From Oscillospiraceae bacterium (lineage in GTDB: Bacteria > Bacillota > Clostridia > Oscillospirales > Acutalibacteraceae): 64,000 nt of DNA. The stretch is taken from positions 97,618 to 161,617 of the forward strand of contig SVPR01000003.1 of the NCBI GenBank assembly GCA_015065785.1, given 5' to 3'. A model generated the notes under the pieces. The model did not search any database and was not told the DNA's origin. It saw only the letters and a list, made by a program, of their open reading frames with translations. The translations under genes were made by a program, and so were the position numbers. Of this stretch, positions 24,639 through 33,688 are shown one piece after another; the first letter of the stretch is position 1, and every line of letters starts with the position of its first letter.

Positions 24639-26023
24639 GCAGAATAAGATATTTTATTGCACTCTGGGCGTCTAAAGCTGCTTATCTTCTTTTAAAAATT
24701 TTAAAACGAAATGCTACAATGTTTCCGGGCAGAGTTGCTCTTAAAATTTGCCCTGATTATTTAGCGCAAACTAAAAAATGCCCTAATGTTCTTTGCATTA
24801 CAGGTACTAACGGCAAAACAACCACTACAAATATGGTGGCCGATATTTTAGCGGAAAGTGGCTACAGGGTAGTTTCTAACAGATATGGCTCTAATATAAA
24901 CACAGGTGTTGCAACTGCTTTAACACATAGTGTTAATATTTTTGGTAGGCCTACCGCTGAAGTGTTAGCTTTAGAAGTGGATGAGCGATATTCAAGACTT
25001 ATTTTACCTTTTATTAAGCCTGATTATCTTGTGGTTACAAATCTTTTCAGAGATTCTCTTAAAAGAAATGCACACCCTGAATATATTTTCAGTATTTTAG
25101 ATACTTATGTTCCAAAAAATACAAAGCTTATTCTCAATGCTGACTGTTTAATGACATCACAGCTTTTAAAGGAAAACGAAAAAGTATTTTTTGCTATTGA
25201 TAAGCTTCCTACTGATGTTACAGAATGTGTTAACTTAATAAATGACTTTTCAACTTGCCCTAAGTGCGACGAAAAGCTTGTTTTCAATTATTTAAGATAC
25301 CACCACATAGGTAACGCTTATTGCCCTAATTGTGATTTTAAATCAGACGAAGCGAAATATCGCCTTACTGATATAGATTATGAAAAGCAAGAAATAACAG
25401 TAAGCATTGACGGTAAACTCGACACTTACCCTATAGTGAACAGAGCACTTTATAATATTTATAACGAGCTTGCGGCAATTTCACTTATGAATGAGTTTAA
25501 AGTCGATAACGAAAAGGTGAAAGCTTACATTCGTAAAATCAGTGTTACACAAACTCGTTACAATGAGCAAAACGCAGGTGGAACTTCAATTATTCGTACA
25601 ATGGCTAAGGGACAAAACTCTGTTTCTTGTTCAAGAACAGTCGATTTTGTTGGTAATGAGCCAGGTGTAAAGGGCATTATGATTATGATTGATGACTCAT
25701 CTGACAAAAAGAACTCTTCTGAATTCAGCGGATGGCTTTATGATGTCGATTTTGAATTTTTGAATAACCCTGACACCAAGCAAATTATAATTGGCGGTCC
25801 GAGATGCCACGATTTAAAGCTCAGACTTCTTATTGCAGGGGTAGAGGAAGAAAAGCTTTCCTGCGAGTTTGAAGAAAGAGATGCTTTAAAGCATATTGAT
25901 ACCGATGTTGAAAAATTCTATCTTCTTCACGATGCATATAATATTGAATATGCCATTGAGTTAGAAAAAGAAATAGCAGAAATATTTGGTAATTCACAAA
26001 AGAAAGGTGGCACAGAAGAATGA
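24635..26023 (+). CDS. murT: Lipid II isoglutaminyl synthase subunit MurT
   Basis: Mur-ligase-like subunit that, with GatD, amidates the alpha-carboxyl of glutamate in lipid II to isoglutamine. Length 462. Visible are the ATP loop GTNGKTTTT (residues 57-65), a Cys4 zinc ribbon inserted in the central domain (CPKC 208-211, CPNC 230-233), and RYNEQN. A C-terminal DUF1727 domain has DDSSDKKNSSEFSGWLYDVDF and GGPRCHDLKLRL. The gene overlaps mscL and gatD by ATGA, so all three are coupled. Function follows from S. aureus and S. pneumoniae homologues. Confidence 0.93.
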   Translation: MSRIRYFIALWASKAAYLLLKILKRNATMFPGRVALKICPDYLAQTKKCPNVLCITGTNGKTTTTNMVADILAESGYRVVSNRYGSNINTGVATALTHSVNIFGRPTAEVLALEVDERYSRLILPFIKPDYLVVTNLFRDSLKRNAHPEYIFSILDTYVPKNTKLILNADCLMTSQLLKENEKVFFAIDKLPTDVTECVNLINDFSTCPKCDEKLVFNYLRYHHIGNAYCPNCDFKSDEAKYRLTDIDYEKQEITVSIDGKLDTYPIVNRALYNIYNELAAISLMNEFKVDNEKVKAYIRKISVTQTRYNEQNAGGTSIIRTMAKGQNSVSCSRTVDFVGNEPGVKGIMIMIDDSSDKKNSSEFSGWLYDVDFEFLNNPDTKQIIIGGPRCHDLKLRLLIAGVEEEKLSCEFEERDALKHIDTDVEKFYLLHDAYNIEYAIELEKEIAEIFGNSQKKGGTEE

Positions 26024-26727
26024 AAATAGAAGTTCTTTACCCAGAAGTTTGTTGCCTTTTTGGTGATAAAGCCAATATGCGATATTTCAAGCTGTGTTTG
26101 CCAGATGCAGAATTTATTGAAACCCCTATAAAAGAGCAACCTAAGTTTCTTACAGAAGATGTAGATATGGTTTACATTGGTTCCTGTAGTGAGTCAAATC
26201 AGGAGAAAATTCTCTCTCGCTTAAAGGGCTACGAAGAAAGAATAAACGCTCTTATTGAAAAAGGCGTTGTTTTCTTAATGACCGGTAATGCATTTGAAAT
26301 TTTTGGCAAATATATTGAAAATGCAGACGGTACAAAAATTGAGGGTCTTAACATTTTCTCTTTTAATTCAGTAAGAACAATTCCGACAAGACATAATTCA
26401 CTTGTTTTAGGAAAGTATGAAAATATTGATATTGTAGGTTACACAAGCAGATTCACTCACACCTATAATATTGATGAAAAAGATGCTTTTATTAAAGTTG
26501 AAAAAGGTTATGGCGCTTCTAAGGAAGCAAAAATTGAGGGTGTAAAAAGAAACAACTTCTTCGGCACATATCTTTTAGGGCCATTCCTTATTTCAAATCC
26601 AATTTTCACAAAAGAGCTTATGAAAAAACTCGGTGTAGAAAATCCTGCACTTCCTTTTGAAGAGGATATTATGAAAGCTTATGATGTAAGGCTAAGTGAA
26701 TTGAAAAAGGATATTATTTTTAATTAA
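26020..26727 (+). CDS. gatD: GatD-like amidotransferase subunit, catalytic residues missing
   Basis: Partner subunit of MurT, 235 residues, CobB/CobQ-like class I glutamine amidotransferase fold. Fold markers are YPEVCCLFGDKANM, DMVYIGSC, GNAFEIFG (residues 89-96), TRHNSLVLG, and FGTYLLGPFL (181-190). In active GatD these last sites hold the nucleophile Cys in a CGGYQLLG-like loop and the His in GTYLHGP. Here they read Gly/Asn and Leu186, so the glutaminase triad looks absent. It may be structural, or MurT may use free ammonia. Gene order supports the name; activity does not follow from sequence. Confidence 0.82.
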   Translation: MKIEVLYPEVCCLFGDKANMRYFKLCLPDAEFIETPIKEQPKFLTEDVDMVYIGSCSESNQEKILSRLKGYEERINALIEKGVVFLMTGNAFEIFGKYIENADGTKIEGLNIFSFNSVRTIPTRHNSLVLGKYENIDIVGYTSRFTHTYNIDEKDAFIKVEKGYGASKEAKIEGVKRNNFFGTYLLGPFLISNPIFTKELMKKLGVENPALPFEEDIMKAYDVRLSELKKDIIFN

Positions 26728-26730
26728 AAT

Positions 26731-26771
26731 AAAACAGTTGATTGGTGAAAAATCAATCAACTGTTTTTTCT
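26731..26771. terminator. Bidirectional Rho-independent terminator
   Basis: Stem AAAACAGTTGATT / AATCAACTGTTTT with an 11-nt loop and a T-run. It ends the mscL-murT-gatD unit and faces the convergent lipoprotein gene. Confidence 0.9.
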
Positions 26772-27695
26772 TTATCTTAAATTTATATTAACTGTATTAT
26801 TTTCTGAATCTACTTTTCCAGAAATTTTAATACCTATACCATATAGCGTTGAAACTAAAACCTCAGAATCGACAATTAACTTACCATTGCTTGAATAAAC
26901 GAAATAATAATCACCACTTATAAGGTGTAATAGATTTGTTTTGTTTCTGTCACTTTTTTTATAAAGTAAACACTCTTCTTCGTTTAATATATAGACATCA
27001 TTTTTAGTGTGAATGTAAATCAGATTGTTTTTTACTTCTGTTTTTACATTTAAAGCATTTATTACCTCAATAAAAGACACATCGGCGTAGTCATTATAAA
27101 TCTGTGGTGTGAAATCAGAATTGATTTCTTTACCCAATACAACTAACTTTCCATCTCTTTTTTTAAATTTGTTGCAAAATTCTTGATTCGAATAGAGCGA
27201 AAGAGTATATTCTTCGTCGAGCTTTTCTTCTGCTTTTTCATCAACAGTAACAAAAATGTTTTCGGTATCTGTTTCAATCCATATTATAATAGGTGCTTTT
27301 GGGACATCGAGAATAGCTGTGTTTTTTATTGTTCCGAAAATACCATTTTCAGAAAGATAATTTGATAAATTGTTTTCGTTTGATAAAAACTCAAACTGTT
27401 CTTTATTAACTCTAAAAAGAGCAGAGCCGCGTGTGTAAACACCGCTTGAATTTAATGTTGCTTCATTGGAACAATTATTTTTTAAAAATGAATGTAACGG
27501 CTCATTTAAAAACATCTCAAAATTATCACGGGAAATTCTGTAAAAGGTAATTTTGTCTGAAAACACCATGTTGTAATCATTGCTGACGGTTGTGTTTTCT
27601 GCTTCCGATTTTGTTGTGGTTTCGTTATTAACGGAAGCAGTACAGCCCGATATAAACAGTAATGATAAAATTACAATGACAGAAATAATTTTCAT
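26772..27695 (-). CDS. Putative lipoprotein with copper-amine-oxidase-N-like tail
   Basis: A 307-residue predicted lipoprotein: signal with lipobox ISGC (about residues 15-18), a Thr/Glu/Asn-rich linker, then a globular region. The last ~110 residues (YADVSFIEVINALNVKTEVK..., DVYILNEEECLL, LIVDSEVLVSTLYGIGIKI) look like the repeat of copper-amine-oxidase N-terminal (PF07833-type) surface domains. Such domains often occur in clostridial wall proteins without any amine oxidase. It is monocistronic. Function unknown. Confidence 0.72.
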   Translation of the reverse strand: MKIISVIVILSLLFISGCTASVNNETTTKSEAENTTVSNDYNMVFSDKITFYRISRDNFEMFLNEPLHSFLKNNCSNEATLNSSGVYTRGSALFRVNKEQFEFLSNENNLSNYLSENGIFGTIKNTAILDVPKAPIIIWIETDTENIFVTVDEKAEEKLDEEYTLSLYSNQEFCNKFKKRDGKLVVLGKEINSDFTPQIYNDYADVSFIEVINALNVKTEVKNNLIYIHTKNDVYILNEEECLLYKKSDRNKTNLLHLISGDYYFVYSSNGKLIVDSEVLVSTLYGIGIKISGKVDSENNTVNINLR

Positions 27696-27797
27696 TTTAC
27701 TAAATGCCCCCTTGTCTATTTTACTAAACTGTTATAAAAGTAACATTTTTTTATAAAAAAGTCAATTTTAAAATTGTATTAAAGATTTAAAAAACTA

Positions 27798-27853
27798 TTG
27801 ACTTTAATTGTAAAAAATAGTATCATTTGTCTATCAAATTAAACCTGGTTTAA
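27798..27853 (+). promoter_or_regulatory. Promoter and palindromic operator for blaI-blaR1-like operon
   Basis: TTGACT (27798-27803), 17-bp spacer, TATCAT (27821-27826). Starting at about +6, a perfect dyad TTAAACC-T-GGTTTAA (27839-27853) overlaps the transcription start region and precedes the AGAGG ribosome site. Its position is right for autorepression by the BlaI-like protein, but the sequence differs from the Staphylococcus operator. Confidence 0.6.
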
Positions 27854-27874
27854 AAATGAGAGGAAGATGTAAAA

Positions 27875-28234
27875 ATGAGTGCACCAAAAGTATTTGAAAG
27901 TGAATATCGTTTTTGTCTTATTATGTGGGAAAACGAGCCGATGACAATGTCAAATTTAGCAAAGGCTTGTAAAGAAAAAATAGGTTGGTCAAGAACTACA
28001 ACCTACACAGTTATTAAGCGTTTAGAGGAACGCGGAATTCTCAGAAAAGAAGGCTCAACAGTAATTCCCGTTTACACAAAAGAGGAAATTCAGATTTCTG
28101 AAATGGATGAGCTTATTGAGAAAAAGTTTGAAAATAGCTTACCTGCATTTATTGCAGCATTTTCAAAAAGCAAAAAATTAAGTAAAAAAGATATTGATGA
28201 ATTAAAAAAGATAATTGATGAAGCAGGAGAGTAA
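27875..28234 (+). CDS. BlaI/MecI-family transcriptional repressor
   Basis: A 119-residue winged-helix repressor. It begins ESEYRFCLIMWENEPMTMSNLAKAC and has WSRTTTYTVIKRLEERGIL as recognition helix and wing, the standard pattern of penicillinase repressors. The C-terminal dimerisation helices run from about residue 75. The stop is 3 bp before the M56 peptidase gene, the classic repressor-sensor pair. In characterised systems the sensor peptidase causes repressor cleavage. A palindrome near the promoter is the likely operator. Confidence 0.92.
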   Translation: MSAPKVFESEYRFCLIMWENEPMTMSNLAKACKEKIGWSRTTTYTVIKRLEERGILRKEGSTVIPVYTKEEIQISEMDELIEKKFENSLPAFIAAFSKSKKLSKKDIDELKKIIDEAGE

Positions 28235-28237
28235 TAA

Positions 28238-29593
28238 ATGAAAGAAATGCTTAGTTTGCTTTTGAATATGACATTGTCAACCAATGTTTTTATTTTAGCA
28301 ATATTAGTTGTTCGTTTCTTGTTTAAAAACTCGTCTAAGAATTCAAGATTATTATTGTGGGTGCTCGTAGGTGTAAAGCTGATTTTACCGTTTAATTTAG
28401 AAAGTCGTTTTAGCTTAGTGCCCAGGTCTATTGCAGAAAAAACAACAAGCGACATAGGGAATGTCGCAACAGAAGTTGTTTTGCCACAAGCCGAAGCTGT
28501 GAAAAATGCAGTGAATCCAGAGTTGATTTTTTCAATTTTGTGGGTAGTGGGAGCAAGTATAATCTTAATTTACGGCGCAGTTAGTTTTTGGAGATTACAT
28601 AAAAATATAAGCGATGCTATAAAAAAGGAAGAAAACATCTTCCAGAGTGAAAAGGTTGTTTCACCATTCGTTTTAGGTGTATTAAGACCTAAAATTTATA
28701 CACCCTTTAATTTAGATGATGAAACATATTCACATATAGTATCACACGAAAAGTCACACATAAAAAACCTTGACCACATTATAAAAATAGCGTCATTTGC
28801 TTTAGTTGCAGTTCACTGGTTTAATCCGCTTGTGTGGGTTTGCTTTAAGCTTGTTACTAAAGACATTGAACTTGCGTGTGACGAAAGAGTAGTTAAAAAC
28901 TATTCTTTAGAAAAGCGGAAATCGTACGCAACAGCACTGCTCAATTGTGCGGTAAATGACCGAAAGGGTCTTATTTATCCGGTGGCTTTTGGCGAGGTAA
29001 GCGTTAAAGACAGAATTAAATCTGTAGTGGCTTATAAAAAGACATTAAAAGCAATTTTGTTTTTATTCTTAGGTGTAGCGGTAGCTTCTTTTGTTTTCTT
29101 TGGTACAGTGCCAAAAACTTCTATGAAGCCTTTAGAAGAAACTGAAGTAACAGAGGAGCAAATAGAAGAGCCTACAACCGAGCCAACAACAGAAGTATAT
29201 GTTGAAGAATCTACAACAGAGCCTGCTACAGAGTCGGTAACCGAGGCTGTGACAGAAAAGCAAAAAGAGGATTATGTAGAATATCAGGAAGAACAACCTG
29301 AAATTAACCTTGAAGATTTTGACCCTGAATACAGAGAGATTTTTTCAATAGCACAAGAAGAGGGTAAGCATGTTGGAGAAGTTATGCCCGCAAGTCCTGT
29401 TGAGAGACCAACTAAAGAAACTACAACGGAAGCAGGAGAGCTTTGGGAAATAACATTTCCTGATATTTCATTTAACAGACCAAGTCAGCCTTATGCCGTT
29501 GTGACAACGCGAGCGTTTGGTCCGCAATTGCCAACAGTACCATATCCAAAAATACCATATCCTACAACACCTAACGGGTATTATATTTATTAG
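28238..29593 (+). CDS. BlaR1-like M56 family membrane peptidase
   Basis: A 451-residue membrane zinc peptidase. Four hydrophobic segments surround the M56 domain, with HEKSH at residues 170-174 (HExxH) and ELACDERVVK (211-220). After the last membrane segment (about 268-287) there is no penicillin-binding sensor domain; instead about 160 residues are Thr/Glu/Pro-rich (EEPTTEPTTEVYVEE and similar) and probably extended. The signal sensed is therefore probably not a beta-lactam bound by this protein. The downstream fibronectin-like gene starts 17 bp later and may be the regulated target. Confidence 0.85.
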   Translation: MKEMLSLLLNMTLSTNVFILAILVVRFLFKNSSKNSRLLLWVLVGVKLILPFNLESRFSLVPRSIAEKTTSDIGNVATEVVLPQAEAVKNAVNPELIFSILWVVGASIILIYGAVSFWRLHKNISDAIKKEENIFQSEKVVSPFVLGVLRPKIYTPFNLDDETYSHIVSHEKSHIKNLDHIIKIASFALVAVHWFNPLVWVCFKLVTKDIELACDERVVKNYSLEKRKSYATALLNCAVNDRKGLIYPVAFGEVSVKDRIKSVVAYKKTLKAILFLFLGVAVASFVFFGTVPKTSMKPLEETEVTEEQIEEPTTEPTTEVYVEESTTEPATESVTEAVTEKQKEDYVEYQEEQPEINLEDFDPEYREIFSIAQEEGKHVGEVMPASPVERPTKETTTEAGELWEITFPDISFNRPSQPYAVVTTRAFGPQLPTVPYPKIPYPTTPNGYYIY

Positions 29594-29610
29594 TTAAAGG
29601 AGAAATTACA

Positions 29611-32376
29611 ATGAAAACAACAAAACGATTATTAGCAACACTTTTAACCGTAATTATGCTTTTTGGTGTTGTAGCAGTTGTAGCAAATGCTGCAAGCCTT
29701 TCTACAACAAAGTCACATTACGGCTATATGCTTACGACAGATGCTAAAATCAGTAAAGCGGTAACAACAGTAAAGGTTTATGGTAATTATGACTATATAA
29801 ACTTTTACATAAATTCATACCATGACTATGTCTATTTCTTTTATGAAATTTATTCAGACAAAAAAATGACAAAGCTTGTAGCGAGCGATTACACATATTG
29901 TGATTCAAACGGCACATATTCATGGTCGCCAATGATTAAGTTGAAGGGTGTAGTTAAAACAGGTACATTTTATGGTGTTACTTACGCTGCAAAAATTGAT
30001 GATTACGGTAATGTAACTATTTCAGAGAAATCTTTGCAGGAATTTAAATTATCAGTAAACAGAAGCCCTAAATTTAATCAGCAAATGGTAATTTTAAAAA
30101 GTGTAACAAATACCGTGAATGGTCCGACAGTCAAGTGGTCAAAGCTTTCAAACGATGTTTCTAAATATGTTGTTTACCGTAGAAGTATGTCAGGTACAAA
30201 GTGGACTAAGGTTGCAACAGTTAAAGCTTCAGTTCTTTCTTATACAGATAAGTCAGTTAAAGATAAAAATGGTAAATATATTTATACAGTAAAGGCATAT
30301 GACAAAAAGAATACTGCTTCAAGATATATTTACAATGGTCTCCCTTGTCTTTTTGCAAGAGCACCAAAGGTCAGCTCTGTTGCTACAACAAGTGACAACA
30401 GAATTCAGGTTAAATGGAATAACACTTCAAGTTCAGCTTATTACAGAGTTTACAGAAGTGAAAATGGTGGTTCTTGGCAGCTTTTAAACAGTAAGTTTAA
30501 AGGTACAACTTATTATGACACAACTGCCAAAATTGGTAAGAATTATAAATACACAGTAAAAGCGGTTATTCCTACCGCAAACGGTAATGCCATAAGTGCA
30601 TATCATAATGTTAATAAAACAGTCGATTTTGTAGAACAACCAAAACTTAATCCTGTTACAGTTGTAGATAACGGTCTTAAAATAACCTGGGGTAAAGTTA
30701 CAGGTGCTACTGCTTACACAGTTTACAAAAAGACACTTGAAGCAGGTGCTAACTGGGTGAATTTAGGTAAGGTTTCTTCTAGTGTAACAGAATTTATAGA
30801 CACAACTGCAAATGAAAACAGTGCTTTTATTTACACAGTTCGTTCAGAGGGTAAAACTTGTCGAGGGTCATACTCTTCTCAGGGGGTAATGGTAGTACAT
30901 CTTGAAACACCTGAAATACACCTTCATGATTATATTGAACATAACGATATTATGCGTATAAATATCAAAAATGTTCCCTATGCTTCACAGTATATTGTTT
31001 ATTACAGAGGACCTGGTGGAGAATGGATAGAACTCAATAAATTTGATGTTGATAAAACATACGATTTTACATTAGTTCAATTTAAACCAGAAAAATATGG
31101 TGAGTTAGAATATTCTGTTCGTGCGATCCGTGATGACGTAATTTATAGTGATTACTCCGCCCCAAGCAAAATCAACGCAATGCCTAATATTTCTATTCAA
31201 GGTATTGATAATATTACAGAAGGCAACAGAATAACCTGGAAGGATATTATTGCCGCAGATAAATATGAGATTAATAGAGCTGAAATTGTTGATGGTGTCA
31301 CAGAATTAAAGTATGAATTGATTGCAACTATTGATGGCGATAAAACAAATACAGGAAAAATGACCTATATTGATAAAACAACCGAATATGGCAAGAAATA
31401 TAGTTATATTGTTAAATTCGTTATTGATGATGTAGTTGTAACAGAAACACCAGCCAAAGAATCTGTGGCAAGACTTGATATGACAAATATTAAAAATACA
31501 GCTAAAATGTTAGCTGTTCGTGGGTATATCGGGTCATTAGAAATAACTGATGATAATAAGGATATAGTTAAAAAGGTTTATTATTTGAATGATAGTGGTA
31601 ATTGGAAAACTTGCGGTGAGGTTGATGGTGAAAATGGTATGATTTCGGCTTATTCATACCATGCCTGTGATTCGAAACAAAATTATAAATTTAGCGTTGT
31701 TTATGTAATTGATGGTTGTGAGTCGCCGATTGAAGAAAATGTTCTTGAAACAAGATTTCCTACACAATTTATTGATGTAATTACATCACCCGTATCGAAT
31801 GGTGTTAAAGTAACATTTTCAATAGATGATTTTCCAGAGGGTTCTAAAAAAGCCCGGAAATTTAAAGTGATATATACAGAACCTCAAAGTGGCGAAACAA
31901 AACAAGTTGAGTTTGATGCTGATAATAATGGTGTTGGAGTTACAACATTAAAAACAGACGTTACTGTTCCAAAAGATATTTATATTGATTTTGTTGTGTA
32001 TGCATATCAATCAGATACAGAAGCAGTAAGATATGAGGATAAAATAACAATTTTAGGTATTCCTGAGCTTTATAAAACTGAAAGAAATTCAGATGGCACT
32101 GTAAAAGTTTATTGGAAAGACACATCAGATGTAAGCAGAAACTTTTTTGTTTACAGAAAAGCTGAAGGTGAAACAAAATGGAAATGCATAAATGAATCTA
32201 TCTATGTTGAGTTTACTAAAACTTTTAATGGTGTGGAATATTGTGGATATACAGATAAAACTGCAAAAAGCGGAGTAGAATACACATACACCGTGAGAGC
32301 GCTGTCTGATACAACAGATGGTAAAGTTAGTAATAGTTACTATGACACCAAAGGCATTACTGCAACCGCAAAATAA
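29611..32376 (+). CDS. Large secreted protein with fibronectin-III-like repeats
   Basis: A 921-residue exported protein. The signal peptide (KKR-type start, hydrophobic run, cleavage after ANA near residue 28) is followed by a short N-terminal domain and then about seven beta-sandwich repeats of roughly 90-100 residues. Recurrent motifs include VKWSKLSNDVSKYVVYRR, YTDKSVKDKNGKYIYTVKAY, ITWGKVTGATAYTVYKK, and VYWKDTSDVSRNFFVYRK. There is no visible wall-anchor motif or enzyme domain. It is the third gene of the blaI-like operon and ends at a terminator. An adhesin or scaffold role is likely by fold only. Confidence 0.82.
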   Translation: MKTTKRLLATLLTVIMLFGVVAVVANAASLSTTKSHYGYMLTTDAKISKAVTTVKVYGNYDYINFYINSYHDYVYFFYEIYSDKKMTKLVASDYTYCDSNGTYSWSPMIKLKGVVKTGTFYGVTYAAKIDDYGNVTISEKSLQEFKLSVNRSPKFNQQMVILKSVTNTVNGPTVKWSKLSNDVSKYVVYRRSMSGTKWTKVATVKASVLSYTDKSVKDKNGKYIYTVKAYDKKNTASRYIYNGLPCLFARAPKVSSVATTSDNRIQVKWNNTSSSAYYRVYRSENGGSWQLLNSKFKGTTYYDTTAKIGKNYKYTVKAVIPTANGNAISAYHNVNKTVDFVEQPKLNPVTVVDNGLKITWGKVTGATAYTVYKKTLEAGANWVNLGKVSSSVTEFIDTTANENSAFIYTVRSEGKTCRGSYSSQGVMVVHLETPEIHLHDYIEHNDIMRINIKNVPYASQYIVYYRGPGGEWIELNKFDVDKTYDFTLVQFKPEKYGELEYSVRAIRDDVIYSDYSAPSKINAMPNISIQGIDNITEGNRITWKDIIAADKYEINRAEIVDGVTELKYELIATIDGDKTNTGKMTYIDKTTEYGKKYSYIVKFVIDDVVVTETPAKESVARLDMTNIKNTAKMLAVRGYIGSLEITDDNKDIVKKVYYLNDSGNWKTCGEVDGENGMISAYSYHACDSKQNYKFSVVYVIDGCESPIEENVLETRFPTQFIDVITSPVSNGVKVTFSIDDFPEGSKKARKFKVIYTEPQSGETKQVEFDADNNGVGVTTLKTDVTVPKDIYIDFVVYAYQSDTEAVRYEDKITILGIPELYKTERNSDGTVKVYWKDTSDVSRNFFVYRKAEGETKWKCINESIYVEFTKTFNGVEYCGYTDKTAKSGVEYTYTVRALSDTTDGKVSNSYYDTKGITATAK

Positions 32377-32440
32377 CCAAAAATTACAAAAACACACCCA
32401 AAAGTTACATTTTAGGCAAATTTTAAATTAAAAAGAATAA

Positions 32441-32477
32441 AATACAGATGAAGTTAAAGCTTCGTCTGTATTTTTAT
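32441..32477 (+). terminator. Rho-independent terminator
   Basis: Stem AATACAGATGAAG / CTTCGTCTGTATT (13 bp with one G-T pair), 6-nt loop, followed by T5. It ends the blaI-like operon. Confidence 0.88.
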
Positions 32478-32490
32478 TTGGGGTGATATT

Positions 32491-32904
32491 ATGAAATTTC
32501 TGAAAAGTGAAAAATGGAAATTAGAAGAGGTAACAAGGCGTGTATGTCTTTTAGTAACCATATTTTATGGTTTCATGATTTTTCTTGTGGGGCTTACTTA
32601 TCTCATTGCTTTTGTTGCTGATTCTTTACCTGTAGAGTTATACGATTTTTTTGAGAACTTTATAGAATGTTTTATAAGTATTGTGTATGGTCCTGTTTTG
32701 TTTGCGAATATATTACTGTATATCACAAAAATAATTTATGTTATTCCTGTAATTATAACAATGTTTTTAATATCGGTTGCTTTTATAGAATTAGTGAAAA
32801 GAAAAAATCTGAGAGTTTTTGTTCACCCGTTAGTGCTCTCTTCAATTGCCACATCTTTTGCAGGTACATTGGCGATTACGCATCTTATTGAAAATTCATT
32901 TTAA
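32491..32904 (+). CDS. Small integral membrane protein, unknown
   Basis: A 137-residue protein with about four hydrophobic segments (near residues 20-45, 58-78, 80-100, and 112-130). A Lys-rich N terminus faces the cytoplasm. The ribosome site GGGGTG stands 6-7 nt before the ATG. I recognise no family; the size and layout recall DUF2975-like proteins, but no diagnostic motif is seen. It lies upstream of the two-component genes, possibly in a separate unit. Confidence 0.6.
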   Translation: MKFLKSEKWKLEEVTRRVCLLVTIFYGFMIFLVGLTYLIAFVADSLPVELYDFFENFIECFISIVYGPVLFANILLYITKIIYVIPVIITMFLISVAFIELVKRKNLRVFVHPLVLSSIATSFAGTLAITHLIENSF

Positions 32905-32973
32905 AATATAAAACAGTAGCAATTTATACTGATTTATGTTATAGTAAAAATAACTTGGGGGCAGGTGGTTATA

Positions 32974-33684
32974 ATGCTTACAATCGCAATTTGCGATGAT
33001 GAAAAGAATATATGTGATTACATAGAAAACCGTACAACTGAAATTCTGGCTAAAAATGATTTAGAGGCAGAAATTTCTGTTTTTAAAGATGGTAGCGAGC
33101 TTTTAGAAAAATGTAAAAATGCAGGACAAGGCTTTGACATCATTTTTCTTGATATAAAAATGAAAACCTTAAACGGCGTTGAGTGTGCAAAGATTTTAAG
33201 AGAAATTGGCGTTGAGTCGCTTATTGTGTTTATTACATCTTCTGCCGAATATGTTTTTTCGGGTTATGAGGTTAAAGCGTTCCGTTATATTTTAAAAACT
33301 GATTTGGTTAATGCATTTTCACGGGTTTTTGGAGAATGTCTTTTGGAGCTCAAAAAAGTCAACACGAGCTTTTTTACCGTGAAAGCATCTTCAAGTGTTA
33401 AAAATATCCCACTTTCAGATATTTTTTATTTTGAAAGCGATAAACGCGTTTTAAATATTTACACAAAAAATGAAGTTGTTTCTTTTTATGAAAAGCTTGA
33501 TAATGTTGAAAACGAGCTTAAAGAAAAAGATTTTATAAGAACACACCAGAGTTATTTAGTGAATGCACTGAAAATCAAAAGTGTGTCTAAGGATTCAGTC
33601 CTGCTTACAAATGGCGAAAGCCTGCCTGTAAGTAAAAGCAAGGCTTCTAAAGTAAAGGAAGCATATTTGTGGTCAAAGAGGTAG
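32974..33684 (+). CDS. LytTR-family response regulator
   Basis: A 236-residue two-component regulator. The receiver domain (about residues 1-118) has acidic residues ICDDE, phosphoacceptor Asp in IIFLDIKMKTLNG, and Lys in VKAFRYILK. The C-terminal LytTR DNA-binding domain (about 135-235) has IPLSDIFYFESDKRVLNIYT and FIRTHQSYLVNALKI. ATG at 32974 is chosen because AGGTGG lies 5 nt upstream; a GTG at 32965 is inside that site. It is followed 4 bp later by its sensor kinase. LytTR systems often control bacteriocins, virulence or competence, but no target gene is clear here. Confidence 0.93.
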   Translation: MLTIAICDDEKNICDYIENRTTEILAKNDLEAEISVFKDGSELLEKCKNAGQGFDIIFLDIKMKTLNGVECAKILREIGVESLIVFITSSAEYVFSGYEVKAFRYILKTDLVNAFSRVFGECLLELKKVNTSFFTVKASSSVKNIPLSDIFYFESDKRVLNIYTKNEVVSFYEKLDNVENELKEKDFIRTHQSYLVNALKIKSVSKDSVLLTNGESLPVSKSKASKVKEAYLWSKR

Positions 33685-33688
33685 TTAA

